A stretch of DNA of 64,000 nt from Conus ventricosus (taxonomy: Eukaryota; Mollusca; Gastropoda; Neogastropoda; Conidae), in assembly GCA_018398815.1 (NCBI GenBank), contig CM031604.1, forward strand, positions 51,197,781 through 51,261,780, given 5' to 3'. The notes under the pieces are model-generated. The model ran no database searches. It worked only from the letters and a program-made list of their open reading frames with translations, and was not told the origin of the DNA. Shown in pieces: positions 1-11,196 of the stretch. The translations under genes and the position numbers were made by a program. How positions within the stretch are numbered: the stretch's first letter is position 1; every line of letters begins with the position of its first letter.

Positions 1-530
1 CGGCCTCTCCCTGGCACCCTTCCTCTTCACAAAGGTGGTCAAGGAGAGGGCCTCCCTGGCCAGACAGGAGGACATTCGCCTCCTGGTGTATCTGGACGAC
101 TGGCTCGTCCCGGCTCCCTCCCGGGCCCGGTGTCTATCCCACACCAACCACCTTCTGCGCCTTTGTTCCAAGCTAGGGTTGCCACCAACCCCAACTAGTG
201 CGAACTCAACCCCAGTCAGCAGTTCTCCTTTTGGGGCATGAGATTCGACACACTCTTCATGATGGTCTCCCCGACCCCAGAGAGGTCCACGCGGATTGTG
301 GACCTTATCTCCCGCCTCCGCCTATCCACCCACACCCCGGCCATAACACTTACCTCCCTCCTGGGGATGATGGAGTCCCTCTCGTCCCTCTTTCCCCTAG
401 GCCGGGTCCCCAAGCGCCAACTCCAAAGGGAGTTCCGTTGTCGATGGTCTCAGACCTCCGACCACTGGGATCAGTCCATCCCCTGGTCCTTGGTTCCAAT
501 GGGCTACGGAAGAGTGGCTTGACCCTGCCA
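1..530 (+). pseudogene. DIRS reverse transcriptase fragment
   Basis: Frames in this stretch encode a protein in which the catalytic motif YLDDW lies at bases 89-103. The variant with a Trp after the two Asp is typical of DIRS-type reverse transcriptases. It is followed by a segment reading RLCSKLGLPP and, in another frame, by FPLGRVPKRQLQREF, which has a close counterpart (GRVPKRQLQRDL) in the element at 52660-53500. The frame changes near base 200 and again near 520. The enzyme would copy element RNA into cDNA, but here it is broken. The N-terminal fingers lie outside the window. Confidence 0.8.
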
Positions 531-545
531 CTCTGACCCCCGGGG

Positions 546-900
546 TTCCCATCTCCCTCCCAACCCACACCATGGAACTCTACACATGCCTCAGGAGTGT
601 GGGAAGCACAGACTGCCTGTCTCCACATCAACGTCCTGGAATTGGAGGCGGTCAGGCTTGCCCTCCTCCGCTTCCAACCCCAGGTCTCTCACCGACTTGT
701 TCTCCTGCTCATGGACAACACTTCGGTGGCTTGTTATGTCAGGGAGAGGAGGGGGGGGGGGGTGCCTCGCTCCCTCAGCCTCTCTCCCCGAACAGAGGCC
801 CTCCTCCGCTGGTGCCACACGCGGGGAATCACCCTCTGCACGAGACACATAGCGGGAACCAACAATATCCTGGCAGACTTTACTCCGGTGGCGGACTTAT
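546..900 (+). pseudogene. DIRS RNase H domain, first copy
   Basis: Translation gives HINVLELEAVRLALLR, then DNTSVACYV, then HIAGTNNILAD. These are the conserved blocks of the RNase H domain that follows the reverse transcriptase in DIRS elements. A run of G near base 754-763 falls where the intact-looking copy has a short glycine-coding stretch, and the frame shifts there. A second, nearly identical copy of this segment lies at 1131-1440. Confidence 0.75.
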
Positions 901-1020
901 GCCCAGTCCCTGGGATCAAACTGGCCATAACTCCAGGTCGCAGCCGCAGGTACCGCCACGCCCGGACCTGTGCCTCTCAGACCCCGGCAGTCGACTCACC
1001 CCGGTCGATTGTCAACATTT

Positions 1021-1130
1021 GGGGGGGGGGGGGGGGGGGGGTCCCTTAGGGGTCCCTTAGGGGTACAGGACGTTGGGGAGCGGGCTTTTTTCCGCTCCCT
1101 ACTTGGGCAACATCCATGGTCCCGTTCCTC
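1021..1130 (+). other. Poly-G tract followed by a displaced DIRS leader-like segment
   Basis: Bases 1021-1041 are an uninterrupted run of G. The bases after it (about 1042-1130) contain the words gacgttgggga, ttgggcaac and cggtccc in the same order as bases 47690-47760, near the 5' region of the second DIRS copy. In a colinear element this segment should not lie between two RNase H copies. The block is therefore rearranged, either in the genome or in assembly. Confidence 0.5.
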
Positions 1131-1660
1131 CGGGACATGCCTCGGGAGTGTGGGACGCACAGACTGCCTGTCTCCACATCAACGTCCTGGAATTGGAAGC
1201 GGTCAGGCTTGCCCTCCTCCGCCTCCAACCCCAGGTCTCTCACCGACTTTTTCTCCTGCTCATGGACAACACTTCGGTGGCTTGTTATGTCAGGGGGGGG
1301 GGGGGGGGGGGGGCTCGCTCCCTCCCTCAGCCTCTCTCTCCGAACAGAGGCCCTCCTCCGCTGTTGCCACGCACGGAGAATCACCCTCCGCGCAAGACAC
1401 ATAGTGGGGACCAACAATATCCTGGCAGACTCCCTCAGTCGGTCCAAGTCCCTCCTCCACACGGAATGGACCCACAGCAGGCTAACCCTCAGCTCGGTGG
1501 GGGAACATTGGTTTAGGCCCAGGGTCGACCTCTTTGCCACCCGTTCAACCACCTTCTTCCAGTGTCTGTCTCACCCGTCCCCATTCCCCGGGCGTATGCA
1601 ATCGACACTGTCTCCCTTCCCTAGTTGGGCCTCATAGCATACACCTTCCCTCCATTCCCG
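1131..1660 (+). pseudogene. DIRS RNase H, second copy, plus downstream conserved segment
   Basis: The same RNase H blocks recur (HINVLELEAVRLALLR, DNTSVACYV, HIVGTNNILAD). They are followed by a part missing after the first copy: a segment reading GEHWFRPRVDLFATR, typical of the region between RNase H and recombinase in DIRS polyproteins. A 21-base G run near 1293-1313 again interrupts the frame at the glycine-coding position. Copies one and two differ at scattered bases, so they are not a simple duplicated sequencing read. Confidence 0.7.
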
Positions 1661-2029
1661 ATCCTCCACAAGGTGACCAGGAAGGCGAGACTGGAAAGAC
1701 CCAGGCTCATCCTCATCACCCCTTGGTGGCCGACCCAGTCCTGGTTTCTGGATGTCAGTCCCTTTCCCTTGTTCCCCCTCTCCAGGTTAGCACGCTTTTG
1801 GCCATGCTCGTACAGCCTCGCTCGGGTCGCCCCACTCCAACCCACAGATGCTCCGCCTGCACACCAGGCTGCTGTGCCAGCCCAATTGCGAGCATCTGCC
1901 CCTCCCTCCCAAACGGACAGACCCCAGTCTGTCATAGACATACTCTGTTCCCCATGATCGCCCTCCCATATCCAAATAGGCAAGTTCCTATCTCACCTAT
2001 CTACTTTGTTAAGGCTTTCGGCTAGCCCC

Positions 2030-2617
2030 ATTCGGCGCTATAGGTCAGCCATCAAGACCCATTTCTCCTCGCCCTTGCCTCTGCCAGGAGGCGCAGCGAA
2101 ATTCATGCCCTCAGCGGGACCCCAGAGACATTGCCTTCCACAGGGACGGTTCTGTCTCTCTCTAGTTTCTCCCCCGAATTCTTAGCCAAGAATCAGGAAC
2201 CGGCACAGCCTCTCCCTCCCTCGTCATCCGCTCACTTGCGGATATCTTGGGAAAAGGGAAAGCGGGGGGACATGGACCTGTGCCTTCTAGGTGTCTGAGA
2301 TACTACTGGGAACACTCATGCCCCAGGCGCTCCTCCCAGAGACATCTCTTCATTTCCAGCAACCCCAATAATCGGATCTCCCCGTCTTATCTCCCCAGGC
2401 CCATGAGGTCAGAGTGCTGGCCACTTCCGCAGCGTTCCAGCGCTCTGTCCCCTTGCGCCACCTCCTGGAGGCGGCCTACTGGCGTTCGGAAAATCCCTTC
2501 ATATACTTTTATTTAAGGGATATCCGAATGACCAGGGCTGATGGGTCTAAAGGGATTTCTTTTGTGGCAGCTAATGCAGCTATATCTGTTCCACCCTCTA
2601 ACCCCAAGAACCATTAG
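2030..2617 (+). pseudogene. DIRS tyrosine recombinase, C-terminal part
   Basis: The last frame of the element reads HEVRVLATS at 2402-2428 and then HLLEAAYWRS and YFYLRDI. This is the HxxR box and the nucleophile region of a phage-integrase-type tyrosine recombinase; the candidate catalytic Tyr codon is 2510-2512, in the same frame as the HEVR box. In DIRS elements this enzyme joins the circular cDNA to the genome without target duplication. Upstream (1660-2400) the frame is broken, so only the catalytic end is recognisable. Confidence 0.75.
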
Positions 2618-2647
2618 GGCACTCGGCCCTCCTCCAATTCCTTTAAA

Positions 2648-2750
2648 TTCTGCTATGGTCTGACATGGTATAGTATATGAAGCCAAAATAGAGAGTTTGT
2701 GTTATACTCCCTGTTTGGCTAGTATACTTACCATGTCAGACTCTAATGCC
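2648..2750. repeat. DIRS internal complementary region
   Basis: This stretch contains the word ggtctgacatggta in one orientation and taccatgtcagac in the other, separated by about 70 bases. The same arrangement lies at 56152-56245 in the second copy. It matches both termini of the element. That is the expected layout of the DIRS internal complementary region, which is used as a template to complete the cDNA ends. Confidence 0.7.
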
Positions 2751-2779
2751 CGCCCTACCTTCCCCTCTAGCGCTATGGT

Positions 2780-2962
2780 TCTCAGGGTTACCTTGCGCAC
2801 AGGCCTCGCTGAATGAGGAACAGGAAGCGGATACCGGCTTTCTTCCTATGACGGAAGTAGGGTGGGTGTCACATGACTGTCTTATCACTGCATTAGCCAC
2901 AAAAAATTCGGCCTGACAGAGCTAACTAACTGCCGTTGAATGCTATGGTCTGACATGGTAAG
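2780..2962. repeat. DIRS right terminal repeat
   Basis: The sequence is closely similar to 56270-56456 and, in inverted orientation, to 46006-46150. All three share the words gactgtctta, ctgcatt, cctgacagagct and gccgttgaatgct, ending in gacatggta. Confidence 0.75.
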
Positions 2963-3216
2963 TGTACTAGCCAAACCGGCAGTATAATACAAACTCCCCA
3001 TATTTTGCCAAACATTTCAAAGGCGCATGCCACTCCTTTTCATTTGTTTCAGTTGTGGACACAACTGTTGTGGAATACGTTGTTCCTAAGCATATTTTTT
3101 CCCCATGTGGAAACGGTGGAAAGGTTTTTTTTCTCTGTTAAATCTGATGGGGAAAACAAATCCAAAAACAAAACAACAAACAAACAAAAAAAGAAAAGGG
3201 AAAAAAGTATCAAATG

Positions 3217-3324
3217 GCTGAAAAATTGACAGTTGGCATCACTAATCTGACATTTGGTTGGTGTACTCGGGCTGAAAAATTGACAGTTGGCATCACTAAT
3301 CTGACATTTGGGTGGTGTACTCGG
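3217..3324. repeat. 54-bp direct tandem duplication
   Basis: Two adjacent copies, each starting with gctgaaaaattgacag and ending in gtgtactcgg, differ by about one base. The near-identity suggests a recent duplication. Confidence 0.85.
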
Positions 3325-3576
3325 TACTAGTCAGGCCTGAAAGATGCAGTACAGTGTTGTTGATGAAATCTGAGCAACCTTCTTCATGGCACATCCCTCA
3401 GATTGATGGCAGTTCATTGTATAGGCAAAGCAACGCCTGGACTCTTGCCAGTGCTGGGTAGGAGTAGCTGGGACAGAAAAATCCCACAAAGATGTGTCTT
3501 TGATAAGGTCAGTACTCGAGAGATGCCCACACACAACACCACCCACTGCACCACAGCACACTCCACCCATCTTTAT

Positions 3577-3578
<2 letters not shown>

Positions 3579-3630
<52 letters not shown>
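3579..3630. repeat. (CA)n microsatellite
   Basis: About 26 uninterrupted AC units. Confidence 0.95.
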
Positions 3631-3632
<2 letters not shown>

Positions 3633-3819
3633 ATACCCAACCAATACTGTATGTTTTTTCTCCACAAGGAAAAAGTATATTAATTCTACTGTTTTTCATT
3701 GTTCAATCAGCTGATGGAGTTCTGGGTGGTGGTTTTGTTTAATTTATTTACTTGTGACTTAGCAGGGTGATACGTAGCATAAAAATTTCTGTTCATTTAT
3801 TTATTTGTGTTTTGTGCAG

Positions 3820-4881
3820 GGTGACACAGAAGCGTGAAGAGCTGCTTCACAGTGAACGGAAGTTAATGGACTTCTGCCGCAGAAAAGGGTTTGGTGTGAA
3901 TCAGATGATGAACCCCTTGCTGCCCAGCCTGTCTACAACTTCCCTCTTCATGGAAGCTATGCCTGGTACCCTGTTCAGTCCGCCCCATCAAGCTGGTGTT
4001 TCTTCTGCCAGTCCTGACAGGTGTGCTACGTCTCAAGCTGCCCCTCAACAAGGATTGGCAGAGGGCAGGATTCAGACAGACAGTCCCACCCCTGACAAGT
4101 CCCGGAAACTCGCTAGGCTGGAGGACATGCTGAAGTATGCAGATTTGAGCAGTAGCTCACAGTCCATTACAAAACAACCAGAATTGAAAAAGACACTGAA
4201 TGAACTGAAGCAAGAAAAAGACTTGAAGGATGGGAGCCCCCATCTTCTGCTGACTCTACAGGGGCCTTTGGCATGCAAGAAGGGACAAAGCCGGCTACCT
4301 ATCATGCAGACCAACCTGTTGATCAGGGTTCGGATTCTGACAGTCGCAAGTCCAGCACTGACTTGTCTGCGTCTCAGACTTCCATTCCAGAGCTGCTGCG
4401 ACAGCAACAGCATCAGATGACATTTCCTAGCAGTGGGATGACGTTACCCCCTTTCCCCAGTCAGTTTAGTCAGCAAGCCATGGCCCATCACCCCCAGCAG
4501 ATGTCCCATCCGTTGACTCATTTGAGTGGTATGTTTAACTCGGCACCATTCCCACCCTACTTTTATGGTTACAATGGACCATACACCACGTTCCCAGGAT
4601 CAGGAAGCCACGGACACCACTCTGCCTTCCCGCCACTGAACAGCACAACCTTTGTCACTCCACCATTTATGGGGCAAAGTCATCCCGCTTCCCAGCATAG
4701 TCATCAGTCCCAGCCTCCAATCGGTGCCAGCTTTACCCCTGTAACCAGTGGTGCTCATCCTACCCCGGGGACTGGAGGAGGAGGTGTGGGCAGTGGCAAC
4801 AGTGGCCTTACCATGCCCTTCAATTTTCTTCCTTCCAGTCAAGGCCCAGGGCCTAATAGCCAGCCTGGTGCTAGTGGCTGA
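3820..4881 (+). CDS. Terminal exon of an unrecognised Ser/Pro/Gln/His-rich protein
   Basis: The exon starts after a clear acceptor (tttgtgcag) at 3819, and its first base completes a split codon. It encodes a basic helix-like start (TQKREELLHSERKLMDFC), then a low-complexity Ser/Pro region. Next comes an acidic, lysine-rich stretch (KSRKLARLEDMLKYAD), and last a long Pro/His/Gln/Gly tail ending in SQPGASG and a TGA at 4879-4881. Such composition fits a nuclear or transcriptional adaptor, but I do not recognise the family. The frame changes by one base between 4204 and 4270. A run of five C at about 4236-4240 is the likely site, because one more C would make the two open frames continuous. That points to a homopolymer error or a real lesion. 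Upstream exons are not in the window. Confidence 0.6.
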
Positions 4882-6323
4882 CCCTTCAAGTTATATACCA
4901 CATGTCTTTCGGTTTTTTGTTTCATGTACTGATTGTGTCCGTTTTCCTCTTCCATGTGTTGCTGTGTCACTCTTCACTGCAGATACACTCCTCCAAGGAC
5001 TGTTGGTTGTAGCCTCTAAGCGACTTGTTGCGAACAATCAATGTAAAATTGACATTTACTGTTTTGCATCGTGACAACTGCTTACAGCAGTTTCTAACGA
5101 GGTGATAACAAAACTTGTGACGAGATCATGTGACAGTAAACAGCTGGACTAGTCTGTCAGTTTTATGGCATGAAACACATGAAACATGATTTGTGTACTC
5201 ATCAATGTTTGAAAGCTTCATCATTATTGGAAATTACTTGATTTTCCCCTGTAATATTATTTTTGCACTGACATAAAATTTGCAGTTAAGCAACTTGTCA
5301 CGGAATACCAAACAGTTTTGATTTCCCTGTCTAGTTCAGTATTATCCTTTCATGTTTGAGTGGTAAATTTCATGCATAAAGTCAGTGAATAGATTGACAA
5401 TGCAGGTTGAGAAACAAGGACAGATTGCTGAAGCTGTCTCTCTAAGCTTGTACATGATGGGTCCATTCAAGATACATTTTTTTATTGTGCGGAAAGAGTA
5501 AATCTGTGTGTATGAGTAAGAATTTGGGGGGGGAGGGGGGGGGGGGGGGGGGGGGGGGTTGCAGCTTGCTTGTTTGTGGGGTGCATGCCAGGCAGTTTTC
5601 CATAGACCATTTGTATACAGGCTGCCTATTGCAAATGACATTCAACAACAGTATCGGTTGAAAATGAGGTGAAGTGTTGACTTTTATTGAGGGTTCCATG
5701 GTCAAGGAAAGAATGTTGGAATGTTTAAGTTCCCTCTGATTTAAACAGAATAACTTTGATTGAACACATGGAACAGGAAAATCAGGAGCTTTTACTTTAG
5801 AATTCTCATTAACTATGACCAAAGATCAGCCAACAGTCAGCAGTTTTCTTTAAATTGTTTGACTGTTAATTGTGAACTTCAAAAAGAAATAACAAACAAA
5901 ATCCGAACGACTAGCTTTTTAAAAAATTCATTTGTATTTCAAAGAAAATTTTGTGTAAGATGGTCTGTCTCAGGGCATCAGAGCTCATGCAAATCTGTAC
6001 ATCAAAATAGAATTATATGACTTTAACATCAAAACAAGAATTCCAGACATGATAGTAATGGTCATTGTAAAGAGCACTTGGCATGGACACATTCTGGGTC
6101 AGAGGTGAAGTCCATATCTTGCTTTAATATGTGATCGCTTTAGCTAGGACTTTGACCGTGTGGGGTGGTCAGAAAACTTGGCCGACTCAGAAGTGGACTA
6201 AGCAAGTGACCTGCTCCATTCAGGAATGTCAAATTTATTCCTGGAATCCGAGTCCTTTTACTTTTTTTTTTTTTTTTTTAATGGGGAGGGAGGTGGGACA
6301 CTACTATCAATGAACCTTTATGA

Positions 6324-6329
6324 AATAAA
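6324..6329 (+). promoter_or_regulatory. Candidate polyadenylation signal
   Basis: A consensus AATAAA lies 1.4 kb after the stop codon of the exon at 3820-4881. It is the first such hexamer in a plausible position, but a downstream GT-rich element is not distinctive. Confidence 0.3.
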
Positions 6330-7592
6330 GGATTAGAAATGGTTATTAGTAGTATGAGTCACTTTGTCATGTATGCCCTCTGTATATAACCTTGAGTGAA
6401 GATCTGCGAGTGTTGTATCTTGCAAACTGGAGAGGGGGAAATTATGTGGCTTGACATGTTGTTAATAACATATCTCTGCTGACCAAGGAGTGAAGTGTGC
6501 CGTGAGTAGGAGTGAACTGAGGATGTGTAACAGTGTTTGCAGACATAATTGTAACCAATGTTCGGTAAACTGGGACTTGCCTCTCATTGTGACAAAGTAA
6601 CATTTATGTCTACATTTTGTTTTATTTATTGATTCTACTTTTTTCCCCTTTCTGTTGTGAGTTTGGGATTTGCGTCACTGATATGTTTATTCATATTAGT
6701 ATTCTGTTCCTCATCCTCATCCTACTTCTTCTAATGTATATGAAACATTTTACCAGATATTTCGTTTAGCGATACAATCTGTAATTTCTGTGTGTTTGGT
6801 TTCAAGTCAAAGATGGAATGCAAGATTTTGTTTTCTTTTATTTGCTTTTTCATTCTGTTCATAGGTCTGTTGTCATTGATGAGGTATTTTTGCTAAAGAC
6901 CTGGAGGAGTTTCAGTTCTTTATCATATTTTACTACTAATTACTGGGTTTCACCAGTGCCCTGATTATTAAGTTAATCTTGGAAACGCACACACTCTCAC
7001 ATGTATACATATACTCTCTCTCTCTCTCTCTTTCTCCCCACCCCTGACACAGAAACATGTGTATTCATTCTTTCACACACATGCAATTACATTGAAGTAC
7101 TGGAGTAGAATTGAGTAAAACAAAATTGAAAGAAAAGTTAAGTCTTAATTAAATATTGTCATGAGTTATTGTTGCTACTCGGTTACAATTTTAACACATA
7201 CATACTTTCCTATATTCAGCTCACCATAACTGCGCTCTTTGTTCATGCGCTGTGAATTTTTTCTTCCCACTCAAATTTATGATAAAGCATTGAAACAGAG
7301 ATGCAGATAGAGATAGAAAAAAAAAAAAACACCTTAAAGAAGAAGTATGTTGAATTTGTCTGCTTCTACAATCTCTGGCAAGCTTTCTGCGATTCATTTG
7401 AGGCCTAATAATACGCACACAGGCATTCATTGAACAGATGAAAAGTGGAGATAATGGTTTGTTTTTTTTTCTGTTTTTTTTTTTTTAAATTATAAGTTTG
7501 TTGTGGTGAAAGGTATTGAAATAGATATCACTTTGTATTATTCACTCAGTAGTCTTCTTACAATCATTAATTTGTGTTCAAATGTCAGGGAA

Positions 7593-7773
7593 GATTCGGA
7601 CAGTCTTATTCAGTGTGATGAGTGGAGTGTAAAAACAATTAATAGATTGGATGATAGGGTGGGCTTTTTTTTTCTGATTGTCAGATTTGGACAGTCTTAT
7701 TCAGCGTAATGAGTAGAGTGTAAAAACAATCTATAGATTGGATGATGAGGTGTTTTTTATCTTCTGATTGTCA
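7593..7773. repeat. 91-bp tandem duplication
   Basis: Two copies share the words ggacagtcttattcag and gtgtaaaaacaat and both end in ttctgattgtca. The second starts at 7684 and they differ by about 10 percent. Confidence 0.8.
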
Positions 7774-8785
7774 CTTTTGTGTGTCATATTGTGGGACTGT
7801 GATGTATAATTATATAAATAAGGTTTTCCCTCCTCCTTTCACCTGTACTGTATGTATGGTAAACAGTTTCATTGTATGTCAATTGTAGTATTGTGTGTTG
7901 TATGTCAGTGGTTTATTGTGGTGAGAAAGATGCAAACTCTTCCTTGTGAAAGCGATCCTCAGTGCTCATGACAATGAACCATCAGTCTTCAGGCGCTCTC
8001 GTCCCATCTCTTCTAGGTCATTCATTTCTCCAGATCTGCCCTGTTTTGTTCACGTTCTCTTTCATGAATTTAATAGTGATTATCTTACCCATGTTTGCAG
8101 TATTTATATCGATGGCTCGTCTGTTGGTGAAAGTCCAGTGTAAGTTTGCGTGCGCATGTATAATTGGGTGTCCAAGCAGAATGTGTGTTCATATATATCA
8201 GCTGTAAGATGTGATATTCTTCAGTGTTTGGTCTGTCAAATATTGAATAAATTTCCATTCCCAACAGCACACATATATGATGTATACAAAATTTGTATTA
8301 TTTTTCATATAATGTTAAGAAGGCCAGATATCATTACTTTTTATGTACTGATCAAGTTTTTGTCATGGTGTCTTGTGATTGGTCATGTCTGATACGAAGA
8401 TTAGTAACTTAAATGTTTTGTATGTGTACGTCATGTTCCACTGTGTGTGCATGTAATTTACCTTGCTGTCAATTTTAGAAAGTGTAACTCATGTGCACCA
8501 TTCTCCTTAATTTGCTGAGGGACTTAAATGTTAGATTTTTAAGTACATATGTCATTCATGAGAAACATATTCCTGTCTGATTGAAATTATGTCAGAGAAA
8601 TTCAGCTTATGTACACTATAAAGGCATTGGTATTATCTTTTCACAAAGCAGTATTTAATCTTGCCAAAATAAATAGAAAGATTTTTTTTTATCGCCCGCC
8701 CGATCATAGTTTTTTTTTTGCTGGTGACCCATTTTAGTACTCCCTCCCTGTTCACTTTGAATTGGGGGGAAAAAAAACCCAGACA

Positions 8786-8808
8786 CCCCCCCCCCCCCCC
8801 CCCCCCCC
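8786..8808. repeat. Poly-C tract
   Basis: A run of 23 C. It is one of many long C or G homopolymers in this window. Confidence 0.9.
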
Positions 8809-8987
8809 AACACCATAATCAGTATATGTCAGTAACTTGGCTTACAGGTAACAGGAGTGCCATAAAGAAATCTTGTTATCAAAACTTCTGTTTCCTTGAT
8901 TCATGCTTGTTTTAAAAGAACAAAAACCTGCCTGACTGAACCTATCTACCTTTTTCTTTCCCCTTTTTTTGTGTGTGTTTTTGTAAG

Positions 8988-9151
8988 GGGATAGGGTGGC
9001 AGTTAACCGAAAATTCCCCACACAAAGGAGAAATTCCAGGAAATATTACAGCATTTTGTGCCTGTGTCACCTCTTCTGCTTGCTCAGACTACTGCACATT
9101 CTTTGGTATGAGAACAGAACTGCTCAAGGATGTGCTGGTGGGGGAGAAAAG
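8988..9151 (+). CDS. Candidate internal exon of an unrecognised gene (exon A)
   Basis: An open frame lies between an acceptor-like pyrimidine-rich tract ending in gtaag (8983-8987) and a strong donor, gtgagt, after base 9151. The peptide contains GEIPGNITAFCACVTSSAC and ends MRTELLKDVLVGEK plus two bases of a split codon. Those two bases (ag) join in frame to the exon at 13529. No family is recognised. The exon is called from splice signals, frame and phase agreement with the next two candidates, so it is a hypothesis. The acceptor is the weakest part. Confidence 0.4.
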
Positions 9152-10311
9152 GTGAGTTTTAATACTCTTAGCAAATGAGAGGGAGGGAACCTTCATTTTG
9201 AAAGGTTGGATTTGAGCTGTGAAGATGTTCTTACATTCTCATTGTTTGCGTAGCTCATACAATATATTGTCACCCAAACAAAGTACTTACATTAGTTTTC
9301 TAGTTTTTTTGTTTTTCTTTAACAGAAAGAATGTTTCTTCTTTTTTTTCAGGGCAATATGTACATGTAGGTATTAGATAGTGTTGGGCAGGAACAGCCTG
9401 CCTGACATACTTTTCTTCAGGAGAAAACTGAAATAGGAACAGAAAAAATCTAGCAGGAAGGTTTGTTTTTGTAAGAAAATATGGCAAGTACGAATGGTAG
9501 CTTTTTATACCCAGGGCAAGGGAAGGTGTATGCTAAACTCTGACATAAAACAATGACAGCAGCGAAGCATCTGCTTCATGTGAGTGTTTGCATGCACTTG
9601 GCAAATGCACACACAAATGCTCGCACACACACACACACACATGGACATTTATGCATGGTACACACCTATTCAAACCTTTCTCATTTCAAGTTGCAATGAT
9701 TCACTGATTATTTCCAGCAAATGTTCATGAATCAACCAGACTCTAAGGACAAAGAGAAACAAAATCTGGCTCTGTCTTCTATACCCTGCATCCATTGATC
9801 ACATATATTTTGTTAAAAGTTTGGCATATGTGATATATATTGTTAAAAGTTTGTCTTCAACAACAAAATATCTGGAACTGTTTTGTGAAATCAACATCGG
9901 TGGCTGGTCAAATATGAATGTACACATGATATTTCCTCAACAGTATATCCTGTTTATTTAGACAGGGTGGAACAATGTGACTGTTCAGGTAACCCTTTAG
10001 CCAGTCCACAATGTGTTATCTTCTATAGAAAAAGACATTAAACATACTTTTATAATCTGAAAGGCTGGTCGTTTAAATAAATTTTTAAAAAGTGATGATG
10101 TGGACAAAATAGATTGGGCTAGTTTTTTCTTTCTTTCTTTCTTTCGCGTACGCAGGTTGATACTCCTGCGGACACTGCCTGTATTGACAGGCAGTAAGCT
10201 GTGTGTATGACCGTTTTTTTTATCCTGCCATTAAGGCAGCCATCTCATCTTCGGGAAGGGCTAGTTTGGGTATAATTTATGTGATGCATGAGGGACGAAG
10301 CAAAGTTGGGA

Positions 10312-10338
10312 GGGGGGGGGGGGGGGGGGGGGGGGGGG
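10312..10338. repeat. Poly-G tract
   Basis: An uninterrupted run of about 27 G. Confidence 0.9.
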
Positions 10339-11151
10339 AGCAGGGGCAAGAGGCATCAGTGGGTAAACATGACGATAAAATTGTGACATCATGCCAAAAA
10401 AAAGTCATCAGTCCCGAAACTAATGTTGTTTGTCGCATTCTGGTGGAATGTAGATTTGTTTGCAGTAGTTAAAGTGAGTGAACATTGTTTCACTTGCAGT
10501 GTGACAGATGTAGGTAGGATCTTCATTACAAGGTTTTCTTTATACATAAGTTCTTACCACAGTGATTCAAGTTCTCATTAGAGATAGCTGTAGTCACTCC
10601 TTGAAATAAAAATGTTGGAGAAGAGATTGGAAAAGTGCTTGCCAGGGTTTTTTTTCCCTTTGAAAGTCATAAGTCAATTGTTCAGATGACAATGCCAGAT
10701 AATTGTGAAAATGCATCTGAGCACTTTATGTGAAAAAGTCATAGAAGACTATAAGTTCTTCAGTACTTTTTTGAATATACTTTTCTGTCATATCAGCTCA
10801 GGTTTTCTTAGTTTGTGGCCAATCATTATTTTTTAAACTATTTTTGTTTTTTATAAATTAAGTTTGGAGCTGCAGTTTTCATACAGATGGTACAACTTAA
10901 AACAATCACAAGGGAAAAATATCCAAGACAAGCGGATAAGCTTTCAGAATTTGATTATTTTCCCCACCTTTTTTGATAGAAAGACAGTTCATCATCCAAT
11001 TTAGATATGGATTGAAAGGTAGGGAAAAAAGTTGCGTTTTGCTGTGCAATTTGTTTTATTTTTCAGGTGGGTTTAGGAGATAAAGGCAAGAAGGAATGGA
11101 AAAAAAACAAACTTGGCAGCCTCTCACTCTGCCTCAAATACGTACACATAC

Positions 11152-11154
<3 letters not shown>

Positions 11155-11190
<36 letters not shown>

Positions 11191-11196
11191 TATATG
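11155..11196. repeat. (TA)n microsatellite
   Basis: Alternating TA with one interruption near its 3' end. Confidence 0.9.

Larger units (their letters stand above)
1..2962 (+). mobile_element. DIRS-like tyrosine-recombinase retroelement, 3' part, decayed
   Basis: The block carries, in order, a reverse transcriptase with a YLDDW active site, an RNase H domain present twice, and the C-terminal part of a tyrosine recombinase. After these come an internal repeat and a terminal repeat that share sequence with the inverted ends of the DIRS copy at 46006-56456. That order is characteristic of DIRS elements, which integrate with a tyrosine recombinase instead of a DDE integrase. The 5' side runs off the window. 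No long frame is open: reading-frame shifts and poly-G tracts break every domain, so this is a relic. The right edge is placed where similarity to the other copy's terminal repeat ends. Confidence 0.85.
2963..3819 (+). other. Intron-like spacer with tandem repeat and (CA)n
   Basis: No coding signal is seen. The interval holds an A-rich tract (3160-3210), a 54-bp sequence present twice in tandem (3217-3270 and 3271-3324, starting gctgaaaaattgacagttgg) and a (CA)n microsatellite at 3579-3630. It ends at a splice acceptor (tttgtgcag) for the exon at 3820. Confidence 0.6.
4882..8987 (+). other. Probable long 3' UTR and intergenic or intronic DNA
   Basis: There is no convincing coding sequence. 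AT-rich sequence follows the stop at 4881. It holds a long G tract near 5526-5558, an AATAAA at 6324-6329 that could end the upstream transcript, a (CT)n run near 7014-7031, a 91-bp tandem duplication at 7593-7773 and a C tract at 8786-8808. Several further AATAAA-like words occur after 8200, so the transcript end cannot be fixed. Confidence 0.45.

Noticed and set aside
3403..3742. ORFs through the (CA)n repeat, and similar ones at 28225-28658 and 60787-61140
   Set aside because: His-Thr repeats simply translate CA microsatellites.
8100..8140. Short exon (YIDGSSVGESP) between ttgcag and gtaagt
   Set aside because: The splice words are good but its phase would put a stop codon at the start of the exon at 8988. 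Too short to support alone.
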